Source: Fulvivirgaceae bacterium JP3-4 (GTDB lineage: Bacteria; Bacteroidota; Bacteroidia; Cytophagales; Cyclobacteriaceae). From it: a stretch of DNA of 64,000 bases. Shown here one piece after another: positions 18,607 through 27,205 of the stretch (within the stretch, counting starts at the first letter, position 1; each line of letters opens with the position of its first letter). Position numbers and translations under genes: made by a program. The stretch lies in the NCBI GenBank assembly GCA_029309925.1, contig JARKND010000004.1, positions 620,001 through 684,000 on the forward strand, given 5' to 3'. Below the pieces are notes generated by a model. That model was not told where the DNA came from. It saw nothing but the letters and a program-made list of their open reading frames with translations, and ran no database searches.

Positions 18607-20172
18607 CTAAAAGTGATTTTCCGGAAGTATCACGGTGAAGGTCGAACCGTGCCCCGGAGAGCTATTTGCGAATATAATACCCTTATGGTTCTCTACTATT
18701 TTTTTACAGATCGAAAGACCAATGCCTGAACCAGGATATGCAGTTTTCGAGTGCAAACGCTGGAATATCTCAAAAATCTTGTAAGCATCGTGCGTTTCAA
18801 ACCCGATACCATTGTCAATAAAATCCATTCGGAAGTATGATTGACCGGAGTCGAGGTTGTGCTTTCGTTTTTCGTTTGCTGTGATCGATGAACACTGAAT
18901 GCGAACAACAGCCGGCTGGCCTTGCTTCCTGAACTTGATTGCATTTCCCAGCAAGTTGGTGAACACTTGCCTGATCTCAGTTTCCACACCATCGATAATC
19001 GGCCACGCTCCTATCACGTTGACGGTGCTCTTGCTTTCGGAAATTTTCAATTCAAGATCAGATAATACGTGGGAAAAAACCTTTCCAAGGTCAACGCTCG
19101 TAAAGGAATGACTGCCGCGGTTTGCACGCGAATACTCCAACAAGTTATCAACGAGTTCGCGCATCCCCGAAGACGCCACCTTAATTCTTTCCAGGAATAT
19201 TTCCGCTTCCGGGTCTACCGTTCCGGCCAGCTTCCCTTTCAGGCGGTCACAGAACATAGATATTTTCCGGATCGGTTCCTGCAAGTCATGAGAAGCCACA
19301 TAGGCGAATTCTTCAAGCTCGCGGTTTGAGCGGTTAAGCTCACGAATATTTCTGGCCTGCTCCGTCTCGAAGTTCCGGAGTGCAGTGATGTCCCGGGTAA
19401 TTCCAATCAGACGTCCGCCTTCACCCTCAGCAATGTACTTCGCCTTAGTGAACACGATCTTGTGAATTCCGGATTTTGCCCTGACTACATACTCAGCTTC
19501 AAAATTTTCATTGTGACCTAAACAATGATCTACGATTTTTGAAATGCGTTCGCGATATTCTGGCGTCACATGCTGTAAATATGTATTTAAGGGAAACACC
19601 TCTGCCACATCGTGACTTGAATAGCCAAGCAGCCTTACCATTCCATTGGACCAGGTCATGGCTCTGGTGCCGGCATCGATGGTCCAGCTCCCAAATTGCA
19701 GCAGGTCTTCCGTGTCGTCCAGTATTTCATGAAATGCATCGGTTTCCTGCTGATGCCGCATTTCTTCGGAGACATCTTTTGAAATGAAAAGTATGGCTGA
19801 GGCTTTTCCATCAGGGCGCTTCTGCAGCACGTAGGCTTGTGTGCGAAAAGTTTTCCAAACGCCATCACCCATATGAACACGGTTCATATAGGTGTGGGAA
19901 TCGTTCTCTTCCAGGCTGTGCAAATTTGTTAACGCTGCCTCTACCGTTGCGATATCTTCCGGGTGTACTACCTGAAGAGCATCGGCAATGTGGTTAGGCG
20001 TGCTCCCGAAAAATTCGTGGAAGCGCTTGTTGACATAGCGAATGCGTCCGCTGTCAGCATCATACACGTACACGATCGCTGGAAACAAGTCAACGATGTG
20101 ACCGGTAAGCGTTGAATCGGAAAATTTGCCGGAGTCGAAAAAGAACTTAAGAAAACTTGCCTTTCCGTTCAT
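18607..20172 (-). CDS. double-PAS histidine kinase (soluble)
   Basis: The 521-residue protein has two PAS/PAC domains (about 25-140, beginning LFPAIVYVYDADSG, and about 150-265, with GSWTIDAGTRAMTWSNG), a short coiled coil, HisKA with H295 in VASHDLQEPIRKIS, and HATPase with DFIDNGIGFE and GSGIGLSICK. No membrane segment is present, so it should sense a cytoplasmic or redox-type cue through PAS. It sits 7 nt downstream of the NtrC-type gene and 3 nt upstream of the REC-PAS kinase, and is almost certainly co-transcribed with both. Confidence 0.92.
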   Translation of the reverse strand: MNGKASFLKFFFDSGKFSDSTLTGHIVDLFPAIVYVYDADSGRIRYVNKRFHEFFGSTPNHIADALQVVHPEDIATVEAALTNLHSLEENDSHTYMNRVHMGDGVWKTFRTQAYVLQKRPDGKASAILFISKDVSEEMRHQQETDAFHEILDDTEDLLQFGSWTIDAGTRAMTWSNGMVRLLGYSSHDVAEVFPLNTYLQHVTPEYRERISKIVDHCLGHNENFEAEYVVRAKSGIHKIVFTKAKYIAEGEGGRLIGITRDITALRNFETEQARNIRELNRSNRELEEFAYVASHDLQEPIRKISMFCDRLKGKLAGTVDPEAEIFLERIKVASSGMRELVDNLLEYSRANRGSHSFTSVDLGKVFSHVLSDLELKISESKSTVNVIGAWPIIDGVETEIRQVFTNLLGNAIKFRKQGQPAVVRIQCSSITANEKRKHNLDSGQSYFRMDFIDNGIGFETHDAYKIFEIFQRLHSKTAYPGSGIGLSICKKIVENHKGIIFANSSPGHGSTFTVILPENHF

Positions 20173-20179
20173 ATTGAGA

Positions 20180-21670
20180 CTACATCTCCTGATTGTTCAG
20201 ATCTTTGTACTGCTTGATCTTATTGTACAAAGTCTTACGATCAATCTTTAACAGTTTCGCAGCCTTGCTTTTATTGAAGTCGACCTTTTTAAGGGTCTCG
20301 AGAATCCACTCATATTCCGCATCGATGCTCACGCTCTTGAGGCCTGGCTCACGGGGCGCAGCTGGCGCGGCCGATGCGGCAGCAGCCACAGCGGTTGCTT
20401 CCTTCGCAGGGGCGGCCTGCTCACCGGAATTTTCAAATTGAAGCTTGCGGTAATTTACAAGTTCAAACGGAATGCTCTTGATATCGATCACACTGCTGTC
20501 AGCGAGAAGCGTTGCGCGCTTTACCACGTTCTTCAACTCGCGCAGGTTACCGTGCCACACATATTTTCGGAATACATCTTCCACTTCGGGAGAGAAGCGC
20601 TTTACGTTTTTGCCGAGCTCGCGGTTTGTCTGCGTAAGGAAGTGGTTGGCGAACACCATGATGTCATTTGCGCGCTCGCGTAGTGGCGGCACACTGATCT
20701 GGAATTCATTGAAACGGTGATACAAGTCTTCGCGGAACTGCCCTGTGCGTGCAGCATCCCAGAGCTTGCGGTTACTTGCCACGATGATACGCACATCAAG
20801 GTCAATGTCTTTGGTACCTCCCACCCTGCGCATCTTTCGCTCCTGCGTTACGCGAAGAAGCTGAACCTGCACATCGTATGGAAGGTTAGCGATTTCGTCA
20901 AGGAAAATGGTACCTCCGTTGGCGAGCTCGAAACTTCCGGCTTTCTGCCCGATGGCTCCGGTGAAAGATCCCTTTTCGTGACCAAACAGCTCACTGCCGG
21001 CAAGTTCGCGTGACAACGTACCGCAGTCAATCGCGATAAACGGTTTGTTGCTGCGTCTGCTGCGCTTGTGAATTTCCTGGGCGATTACTTCTTTTCCGCT
21101 ACCGCTCTCACCATAGATGATAATGCTGTAGTTTGTCGGTGCCACCAGGTCAATCTGGTTGAGAATATTTTTGAAATCCGGGCTGTCGCCAAAGATGTAT
21201 GAGCCTGATTCAGCCTGACGCTTTGCGTTAATGGCCTGTAGCTTGTCGTGTTCCTTCGCAATCGGATCCTCTTCGCGGGGGGTCTCAATGTTGCCGGTTT
21301 TTTCTTCGACCGATGCATTAAGAGCCTTCTTGATAGTCAGTAGAATTTCATCTGGCAACAAAGGCTTTGTCACATAGTCCATTGCTCCCAACTTCATTAC
21401 CTCTACAGCAGTTTTGATATTGCTGTAACCGGTGATGATGATCACTGGAACAGACGGATTCTTTTCCTTGATTTTCCGTAGGATGGAGCTTCCGCTCATG
21501 TCTTCCAGGCGAAAGTCGCAGAGGATCAGGTTCGGCTCAACGGAATCCAGGATCTCCAGTGCTGCTCTTCCCGAAGTGGCTTCAAGAACTTCAAAACCAT
21601 GCTTCGAAAGAAATCTTTTTAATACAAAGCAAAGATCTTTATCATCATCAATGATCAGTATTTTTTCCAT
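20180..21670 (-). CDS. NtrC-family sigma-54-dependent response regulator
   Basis: The 496-residue protein has a receiver (D8-D10, phospho-Asp D52 in LILCDFRLEDMSG, Lys in DYVTKPL), an AAA+ domain with Walker A GESGSGKE at 187-194, the sigma-54 contact loop as GSFTGA, Walker B in GGTIFLDEIA, and a C-terminal Fis-type helix-turn-helix (NKSKAAKLLKIDRKTLYNKI). An Ala/Pro-rich linker precedes the HTH. It activates RNA polymerase carrying sigma-54, and rpoN itself lies 44 nt upstream. The two kinases directly downstream are the likely phosphodonors. Target promoters are not known; GSFTGA instead of GAFTGA is a common functional variant. Confidence 0.96.
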   Translation of the reverse strand: MEKILIIDDDKDLCFVLKRFLSKHGFEVLEATSGRAALEILDSVEPNLILCDFRLEDMSGSSILRKIKEKNPSVPVIIITGYSNIKTAVEVMKLGAMDYVTKPLLPDEILLTIKKALNASVEEKTGNIETPREEDPIAKEHDKLQAINAKRQAESGSYIFGDSPDFKNILNQIDLVAPTNYSIIIYGESGSGKEVIAQEIHKRSRRSNKPFIAIDCGTLSRELAGSELFGHEKGSFTGAIGQKAGSFELANGGTIFLDEIANLPYDVQVQLLRVTQERKMRRVGGTKDIDLDVRIIVASNRKLWDAARTGQFREDLYHRFNEFQISVPPLRERANDIMVFANHFLTQTNRELGKNVKRFSPEVEDVFRKYVWHGNLRELKNVVKRATLLADSSVIDIKSIPFELVNYRKLQFENSGEQAAPAKEATAVAAAASAAPAAPREPGLKSVSIDAEYEWILETLKKVDFNKSKAAKLLKIDRKTLYNKIKQYKDLNNQEM

Positions 21671-21714
21671 GATTGGTTGTTGTGTATTACTTTGGTTTAA
21701 CGGTGTTTCGGATG

Positions 21715-23124
21715 TTAAGCAAGGAACGCGCGCATTTGTGCTGCAGGAATATGCAACTGCTCGCGATACTTGGTGACGGTTCTCCTTGCAATTTCAAAAC
21801 CACGTTTCGCCAGTACCTTCACTAATTGCTGGTCGGAGTAAGGACACTTTTTATCTTCTGCCTGAATTACTTCCTGGATTGTTTTCTGGATCACTTTGTT
21901 GCTCACCACCTCACCTTTGTGATTGGCGATACCTTCAGTGAATAGCGACTTCAGCAATACGTTACCGAAGTGTGTCTGAACATATTTGTTACACGTGATC
22001 CTCGAAACAGTAGAGATATCAACACCTACCATGTCAGCAACATTTTTGAGAATCATCGGCTTGAGCTTGGTTATATCGCCTTCCTGGAAATATTCTTCCT
22101 GGAGTCTTACGATGGCTTCCATCACTTTCAGCATTGTGTTTTCACGCTGACGGATCGCATTCACAAACCACTCAGCAGCATTAAGTTTGCTCTTGAGGTA
22201 TTGCTTCGAGCGGTTATCAGTATGGCTCTTTTCTGTGTCATACACCATCTTTTTCCAGGATGAACTGATGGAAAGTTTTGATGAGCGCTCACGGGCAAGT
22301 GAAACGTGCGCACCGTCTTCGTCCTGCGTGAGAATAAAGTCAGGAAGGATCGTTTCAGTCTGCGTTGTATTGGCCGATGCGGCAACTGGTTTCAACTTGA
22401 GTGTGCTGAGCAAGTGGAAAATATCTTTCAGGTCATCTTCATCGATTTTACACTCGTTGATGATCTTTTCAAAATTCCGGTGCATGAGCTCGTGGTAGTA
22501 GTTCTCCAGGATCTTGAGACCCAGCTTCACATCAGGGCTCTGCTGCATGCGCTTCAACTGAATGCAAAGACATTCTTTGATGTTGGCAGTACCCACACCT
22601 ACCGGCTCAAGTTGCTGAATAACGGTGATCAGTTTCTGAACTGTATCGTTTTCAACCCACTTGCTGAACTTCATCGAATAATCATCCGCTAGATTTTCGA
22701 TGCTGAACTCGAGAAACCCTTCATCGGTAAGGCTGTCGATGATGAATTCACCTACTTCAATTTCAAGCTCCGTGAGATTTTGCAGAACGAGCTGATTCTT
22801 CAACTCCTGACGAAAGTCTTCTGCCTCTACAATCGGTCTTTCGATTGGCGCCTGTGTCTGAAAGTGCTGGGCATTTTCAGTTTTATAATCGGGAATATCG
22901 TCATAGCAATATTCATCGTAATCTTTGTAATCCGGTGCGTCCTGAGCATTCGTCTCAAATCCACCATCTTCCTCTGCCTTCTCTTCGATCAGAGGATTCT
23001 CTTCCAACTCATTTTGAATTCGCTGTTCTAATTCAACTGTATTGAGATGCAATAACTGCAACATTTGAAGATGCTGCGGATGTATCTTCAACTGCTGTTT
23101 TTGTGTCAGGTTTTGGTAAAGCAT
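21715..23124 (-). CDS. rpoN: RNA polymerase sigma-54 factor
   Basis: The start at 23124 gives MLYQNLTQKQQLKIHPQHLQ, the expected glutamine-rich activator-contact region; an in-frame upstream ATG (23205) would add 27 unrelated residues. An acidic region II follows, then the core-binding region, and near the C-terminus the RpoN box ARRTVTKYRE that reads the -24 element. The length of 469 residues is normal. It directs polymerase to -24/-12 promoters and needs an AAA+ activator, encoded next in the run. Four minus-strand genes follow one another from here to 17164 with gaps of 44, 7 and 3 nt. Confidence 0.97.
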   Translation of the reverse strand: MLYQNLTQKQQLKIHPQHLQMLQLLHLNTVELEQRIQNELEENPLIEEKAEEDGGFETNAQDAPDYKDYDEYCYDDIPDYKTENAQHFQTQAPIERPIVEAEDFRQELKNQLVLQNLTELEIEVGEFIIDSLTDEGFLEFSIENLADDYSMKFSKWVENDTVQKLITVIQQLEPVGVGTANIKECLCIQLKRMQQSPDVKLGLKILENYYHELMHRNFEKIINECKIDEDDLKDIFHLLSTLKLKPVAASANTTQTETILPDFILTQDEDGAHVSLARERSSKLSISSSWKKMVYDTEKSHTDNRSKQYLKSKLNAAEWFVNAIRQRENTMLKVMEAIVRLQEEYFQEGDITKLKPMILKNVADMVGVDISTVSRITCNKYVQTHFGNVLLKSLFTEGIANHKGEVVSNKVIQKTIQEVIQAEDKKCPYSDQQLVKVLAKRGFEIARRTVTKYREQLHIPAAQMRAFLA

Positions 23125-23457
23125 AATATAAGGGCCGGTTAAAGTTCTACCTGACCTTTGCAAGCATCTCTCCAAACTTTCAGACACCCAGTGCCAAATT
23201 TTCATCTTTCTGATAATCAGTGTTTTAAATTTAAAAGGGCGGGCAGCAGTAGCGGTTATTAAATGAACCGTGTGGAACGAATTCCCGCCTTTCGGCTTGG
23301 TAAGTTAACCCATTTGGGGAATGTTTTCCACAGTAAAATCGGTGAAAATGCCCTGATTTTCGAGGTTTTTCCTAAACCTGTGTGGTGTCAACTTGAAATT
23401 AAGAAATTCGGTTCCAGGGAAAGATCCACAGCGTATAACGCTATGGCTACACGCAGA
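23125..23457. other. 333-nt spacer upstream of rpoN
   Basis: No convincing gene lies here. The minus-strand rpoN promoter should lie within about 150 nt of 23124. A plus-strand frame of 73 codons at 23263-23484 has no family features and overlaps the end of the small minus-strand gene, so it is rejected. Two TCCACA-type strings (near 23325 and 23430) are too few to suggest a replication origin. Confidence 0.5.
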
Positions 23458-23694
23458 TTACTGAGCCTGTCCGGATGGCGTTGACGTCTTCTGAGCTATC
23501 GAAGACGATGCGAAGTCGAAATTTGAAAAGAGGATAGAGATGAGTGCAAGCGATACGGTTGAGAGTTCACGCTTTCGCGCGATCACCCATAACAACATCA
23601 GCTCCGTTCCCATCATGGTGCCAGGAAGGAAACATCCATCCACCGCGGTACGAACCACTGATTTCAACAACACCTTTTTATCCAACTTTTTCAT
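23458..23694 (-). CDS. 78-residue hypothetical protein
   Basis: A minus-strand frame begins MKKLDKKVLLKSVVRTAVDG, has a mildly hydrophobic middle (TELMLLWVIARKRELST, then VSLALISILF) and ends TSTPSGQAQ. The Lys-rich start and hydrophobic segment look protein-like and the frame fills a gap that otherwise has no gene. No family is recognised. A membrane-associated small protein is plausible, but chance coding cannot be excluded. Confidence 0.4.
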   Translation of the reverse strand: MKKLDKKVLLKSVVRTAVDGCFLPGTMMGTELMLLWVIARKRELSTVSLALISILFSNFDFASSSIAQKTSTPSGQAQ

Positions 23695-23986
23695 TGTATA
23701 TAATGCTATTCTTTTAGAGAATATCTGATCGCTATCGGCAGAATCGTATGCAGCTTCACCAACTTTGCTGAACGTGCCTGCTGCCGATTTTATAACCTGC
23801 TATAATGAAAAGCAGATGCCTGACGCTTCCGTGTGAAATACGTGTCTGACCGGTAACACCCTGAGTAACATTTTACACATCGCTGTTGACTTTTTCCCTA
23901 AGCAGGCAGTGGAATCATTCCTGAACTGGGTTTTTAAATGGCATACAATTCGTGAAAGAGTGGTTATTAACCAAATTGTAAGATTT

Positions 23987-24154
23987 ATGTTACGCTGGAC
24001 AATAACATTTTTAGTAATAGCGCTGATAGCTGCTATTTTTGGTTTCACAGGCATCGCTGCCGGAGCAGCAGAGATAGCGAAGATTATCTTTTATATCTTC
24101 CTGGTGTTTTTTGTGATTTCATTGATCACTGGTGCTTTCAGACGCACAGACTGA
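23987..24154 (+). CDS. DUF1328 small membrane protein
   Basis: Starting at 23987, the 55-residue product begins [20 protein letters not shown] and continues [20 protein letters not shown], the two-helix DUF1328 pattern (YtjA-like), ending GAFRRTD. The longer in-frame start at 23909 is rejected since the family begins at MLRW. These tiny inner-membrane proteins often sit with CsbD and other stress genes; molecular role unknown. A paralogue lies at 26092-26256 on the other strand. A perfect terminator follows. Confidence 0.9.
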   Translation: MLRWTITFLVIALIAAIFGFTGIAAGAAEIAKIIFYIFLVFFVISLITGAFRRTD

Positions 24155-24176
24155 CGTCAACCAGAGATATGTAAAT

Positions 24177-24206
24177 AAAAAATGCAGCCCGTAAGCTGCA
24201 TTTTTT
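24177..24206. terminator. strong bidirectional terminator
   Basis: A perfect 12-bp stem, AAAAAATGCAGC (24177-24188) and GCTGCATTTTTT (24195-24206), encloses a 6-nt loop with A and T tracts on either side. It separates the DUF1328 gene from the convergent BrkB gene and can serve both. Confidence 0.93.
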
Positions 24207-24252
24207 ATTGGATGCCTCGTTACGCCTGCTCGCATACGTCTGGATTGTGCCG

Positions 24253-25206
24253 CTACTTTTTCTCTGGATCATTTTTGATGGGGTCGCTTTTGTCAAGTAC
24301 GTCTTTCGGGATGTGTAGCTCTTTGGATTCCTGCTTTATGATGAAGACTGCTGTGTCATCTGGTACTATGCCTCCGCCAAAGTTTAGTGTGTAAACTTTG
24401 GTGAATTCTGCTCCAAAGAAAAGGATGATGGAAGTATAGTAGACCCAAAGCAAAAGAATAATGATAGACGCTGCCGCCCCAAAGGTGGCGCTCACATCCG
24501 AATTCCCCAGGTAAAATCCGATCGCAAACTTTCCGATCATGAATAAAACGCTGGTGAATGCCGCACCCACATATGCATCGCGCCATCGAACTTTTGCATC
24601 CGGCAGCACTTTGAAAATCACAGTGAATAACACGGAGATGATACCGAACAGCAGAATGTAATTAATACCCTGGAAGATCAGGACGAGTGTATCCTCGAAA
24701 TACCTGACAAGTTTTTCATAAAGAAGGTCTACGAGTGCGTGCAGCACCAATGAAACCATAACAATAAATCCGAAGCCGATGATCAGCGAAAAGGAGATGA
24801 ACCTGTTAAATAATAACTTCACGTAGCCGCGTTTTGGCTTCGCCTTGATCGACCAGATGTAGTTGATTGAATCCTGTATCTCAGTGAATACACCTGTGGC
24901 TCCGAAGATGAGTACGACAACGCCAAAAAGTGCCCCGATCGAGCTCTCCTGATTTTCTTCGATGTTCCGGATAATTTCCTGGATTTGCAGTGCCGCCTCA
25001 TTTCCTACCAGCCCGTTGATCTGGTAATAGATCTTCCCCTGCACGGCCTCCCGCCCAAAAAAAATTCCGGCAAGCGCTATGACGATCATGAGGACGGGCC
25101 CCAAAGAAAAAATGGTATAATAAGAGAGCGAAGCGCTCAATTTCATACCATTATCATTCAAAAAATCATCGACAGCCTGGCGAAGGATCAGCCAAAACTT
25201 ACGCAT
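24253..25206 (-). CDS. YihY/BrkB-family inner-membrane protein
   Basis: The 317-residue protein has about six membrane segments and the family's signature LSASLSYYTIFSLGPVLMIVI near residues 23-43, followed by GATGVFTEIQDSINYIW and FGAEFTKVY. The family was once called RNase BN by mistake; members are multi-spanning inner-membrane proteins of uncertain function, sometimes linked to export or stress resistance. Its start codon lies inside the end of the upstream gene (8-nt overlap), so translation of the two is probably coupled. The C-terminal tail is Lys/Asp-rich. Confidence 0.93.
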   Translation of the reverse strand: MRKFWLILRQAVDDFLNDNGMKLSASLSYYTIFSLGPVLMIVIALAGIFFGREAVQGKIYYQINGLVGNEAALQIQEIIRNIEENQESSIGALFGVVVLIFGATGVFTEIQDSINYIWSIKAKPKRGYVKLLFNRFISFSLIIGFGFIVMVSLVLHALVDLLYEKLVRYFEDTLVLIFQGINYILLFGIISVLFTVIFKVLPDAKVRWRDAYVGAAFTSVLFMIGKFAIGFYLGNSDVSATFGAAASIIILLLWVYYTSIILFFGAEFTKVYTLNFGGGIVPDDTAVFIIKQESKELHIPKDVLDKSDPIKNDPEKK

Positions 25207-25558
25207 CTACTTTTGAAGTGTGAATCTTCTTTTGGATTTCTTCTACTGCCACGATGAACTTTGACACTTCCTGCGATGCGTAGGCTCCATAACCGTCCAC
25301 GAGCGTACCTTTTGTTCCGTCAGCCGTTTCAATCACATACAGTATCGTGTTGTCGCCTGGATCTGACACGCCTTCGAACCGATAAAAATTAACAATTTTC
25401 ACCTCTTCGGGAGAATAGTATTTCGATTCACTGAATGTTGTCAGTCCCTTCTTCGATACCTGAAAATCTTCTTTATAGCCATCTTCCTTCATTTTGTTAA
25501 CACATGAAGCCAGGCCTTTCATCCATGGAATATTTTCTGTTTGTCCTCTGGTTTCCAT
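25199..25558 (-). CDS. small conserved protein (family often labelled phosphoribosylpyrophosphate synthetase)
   Basis: The 119-residue protein has a pattern I recognise from a Bacteroidota family: KMKEDGYKEDFQ, VNFYRFEGVSDPGDNTILYVI and GTKGTLVDGYGAYAS. In databases it often carries the name phosphoribosylpyrophosphate synthetase, but it has neither the length (about 310 residues) nor the PRPP-binding motif of that enzyme, so the name should not be trusted. No enzymatic motif is visible. It overlaps the start of the BrkB gene by 8 nt, and both lie on the minus strand downstream of the DUF2383 gene. Confidence 0.82.
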   Translation of the reverse strand: METRGQTENIPWMKGLASCVNKMKEDGYKEDFQVSKKGLTTFSESKYYSPEEVKIVNFYRFEGVSDPGDNTILYVIETADGTKGTLVDGYGAYASQEVSKFIVAVEEIQKKIHTSKVDA

Positions 25559-25582
25559 CTTTTTCTTGTTTAATAAAAGTAA

Positions 25583-25603
25583 AGGCAGGGTCGTCCCGCC
25601 TGT
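25583..25603 (-). terminator. probable terminator
   Basis: GGCAGGG and CCCGCC pair with one bulged base around a short loop, directly after the stop codon of the DUF2383 gene on the minus strand, with T-rich sequence following. Confidence 0.5.
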
Positions 25604-25605
25604 TT

Positions 25606-26076
25606 TTAAGATTGTATTGACTCGTGCATGTCGCGGTAACGCTTCACAAGGTCGTGCGCATTCTGTAATTCCGACTTCTGCTCAAGGATTAGTTGCCTGA
25701 TGTCTGCAGGAATTTCAGCATCGGACTCCAGTGCCAGTTTGTATGCTTTGAGCGCTGAGTCTTCACCGAATTCGCAGAGTGACAGGATTGATTTTCTGTC
25801 GCGTGCGCTGATGCCAGCGCGGATATCCATCCACACGCGGTATAGTTTTCCGGATTGCGTTGTATCCGTAGCAGGTTCTCCGCCAAGATTTCTCACTTCA
25901 GCTGTCAACTCATTCGCATTTTGAATGCTGGTATTCGCCATGTTGGTGAACATTGTTTTCAAATCGATATCTGCGGGCTTAAGTTCTTCTACAGCCTTAT
26001 GATAACCTTCTGTACGGTCGCGATTGATACGAATAAGGTCATTCAATACTCCGATCAATTCATTGTCTGCGTTCAT
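25606..26076 (-). CDS. PA2169-type four-helix-bundle protein (DUF2383)
   Basis: The 156-residue helical protein opens with ELIGVLNDLIRINRDRTEGY and contains FGEDSALKAYKLAL and ILEQKSELQNAHDLVKRYRD, matching the DUF2383/PA2169 ferritin-like bundle family. These proteins look like ferritins but often lack a full di-iron site; roles in stress tolerance have been suggested. It starts 15 nt after the stop of the DUF1328 paralogue, so the pair is probably one transcript of stress-type genes. Confidence 0.92.
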   Translation of the reverse strand: MNADNELIGVLNDLIRINRDRTEGYHKAVEELKPADIDLKTMFTNMANTSIQNANELTAEVRNLGGEPATDTTQSGKLYRVWMDIRAGISARDRKSILSLCEFGEDSALKAYKLALESDAEIPADIRQLILEQKSELQNAHDLVKRYRDMHESIQS

Positions 26077-26091
26077 AACTGATATTTTTGG

Positions 26092-26256
26092 TTAATGTCT
26101 TCTCTGAGGAAGCACGAAAAGGCTCAAAATAAAGAGTGCGAGAAAGACGAAGAAGATGGCTTTGGCCACAAACATCACCGCGCCATCTACTTCTCCAAAT
26201 CCGAAAATCCCTGCTATCGCAGCGATCACGAAACATATTACCGTAAGCCTCAACAT
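26092..26256 (-). CDS. DUF1328 small membrane protein (second copy)
   Basis: A 54-residue minus-strand frame begins MLRLTVICFVIAAIAGIFGF and continues GEVDGAVMFVAKAIFFVFLA, ending LPQRRH. It aligns without gaps to the DUF1328 protein encoded at 23987 ([20 protein letters not shown]), so the two are paralogues 2 kb apart on opposite strands. It leads a probable two-gene unit with the DUF2383 gene 15 nt downstream. Confidence 0.88.
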   Translation of the reverse strand: MLRLTVICFVIAAIAGIFGFGEVDGAVMFVAKAIFFVFLALFILSLFVLPQRRH

Positions 26257-26503
26257 GTTCTTAAAATTTGAATGGATTCAGAGAAAACTTATGCCTGTAG
26301 CGATAAGGCTACGCTCTGGCGGGCTGGCGGATTTATGGGGAGAATCAGCCGTTAGGGGTTTAAAGCTCTACACTTTGTGGAAATTAATGCACAAAGCAGC
26401 CGCTTATGAATCTTCCGATGGGCCTAAAACACGCTGGAAATGGCCGTTTCAAATCTGGCACGACTTTTAAAACAGGTATTGTACATGACTTAACGATTTC
26501 ACC

Positions 26504-26692
26504 ATGTATAAGCTCGAGTTAATCAGCCGCTGGAATGAAGTGAAAGAGAAGCTCAAGAGACGTTATGCCATGCTGACCGATGAGGACCTCATGTTTCGTC
26601 TCGGCAGAGAAGGTGAATTGATCATACGGCTTCAGCGGAAGCTTGGTAAAAGCCGTGCCGATGTCATGCGTATGATTGGAGAAGTGAATTAA
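26504..26692 (+). CDS. CsbD-like stress protein
   Basis: The 62-residue protein reads LISRWNEVKEKLKRRYAMLT, then DEDLMFRLGREGELIIRLQR and LGKSRADVMRMI, the CsbD/YjbJ pattern (WNxxKxKLKxxYxxLTDxDL) seen across Bacteroidota. CsbD-type proteins accumulate on entry to stationary phase or under stress; their biochemical role is unknown. It is followed 3 nt later by a lipoprotein gene on the same strand and ends within a stretch dense in stress-type genes. Confidence 0.88.
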   Translation: MYKLELISRWNEVKEKLKRRYAMLTDEDLMFRLGREGELIIRLQRKLGKSRADVMRMIGEVN

Positions 26693-26695
26693 TGC

Positions 26696-27121
26696 ATGAA
26701 AACGTTCTTTAGAATTCTGGCGATGGTGGGGTTGACGGTGCTGCTCTTTTCAATAACGCAGTGCACCACAAATAACGATCGGGCTGAGACCACGGAAGTT
26801 GAGGTTGATGTAGATGACGAGCGCAATGAGATCCGGGATGATCTTCGGGAGTTGCGAAACGACATCGACAAAGAGCTCGAAAAGATCGGTCGAAGACTTG
26901 ACAACGCAACAGAAACAGAACGCCCGCGGTTAGAAGATGCTAACCGCAGATTAACAGACGAAAAAGTAAGGGTTGATAAAACTCTTGAAGATATAGAAAG
27001 CGCCAGTGAGGAAACCTGGAAAGACGTGAAACAAGCTGCTAATGAAACTTCACGGGAAGTTAAAGCAGGTTTCCAGGAACTCGGCAGAGAACTGAATGAT
27101 TTGTTTGACGACAAAGATTAG
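26696..27121 (+). CDS. helical lipoprotein, hypothetical
   Basis: The 141-residue product has a signal peptide with lipobox SITQC (Cys near residue 23), then an acidic region and long charged helices likely to form a coiled coil (LRELRNDIDKELEKIGRRL; WKDVKQAANETSREVKAGFQ). No family is assigned. It starts 3 nt after the CsbD-like stop and is followed by a terminator, so the two form one small operon. A periplasm-facing structural or stress role is inference. Confidence 0.82.
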   Translation: MKTFFRILAMVGLTVLLFSITQCTTNNDRAETTEVEVDVDDERNEIRDDLRELRNDIDKELEKIGRRLDNATETERPRLEDANRRLTDEKVRVDKTLEDIESASEETWKDVKQAANETSREVKAGFQELGRELNDLFDDKD

Positions 27122-27148
27122 CTCTGAAGATTTTAGCTAGTGGGGTTT

Positions 27149-27184
27149 AAAAGTCGCTACCGTCCTGGTGGCGGCTTTTTTTAT
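27149..27184 (+). terminator. rho-independent terminator
   Basis: AAAGTCGCTACC pairs with GGTGGCGGCTTT (with G-U pairs in RNA) around a short loop, followed by a long T tract. It lies just after the lipoprotein stop codon. Confidence 0.88.
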
Positions 27185-27205
27185 TTTTAATTGACCGCGT
27201 GCATT

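Noticed and set aside
23320-23440. TTTTCCACA and similar strings as a replication origin
   Set aside because: Only two weak DnaA-box-like strings, and no dnaA, dnaN or AT-rich unwinding region.
23263-23484. Plus-strand frame of 73 codons upstream of rpoN
   Set aside because: No family features, no clear start context, and it overlaps the small minus-strand gene.
26455-26472. TGGCACGACTTTTAAAAC as a sigma-54 promoter before the CsbD-like gene
   Set aside because: The -24 half matches well but the -12 half lacks the GC (TTAA instead of TTGC), so it is not a convincing sigma-54 site.
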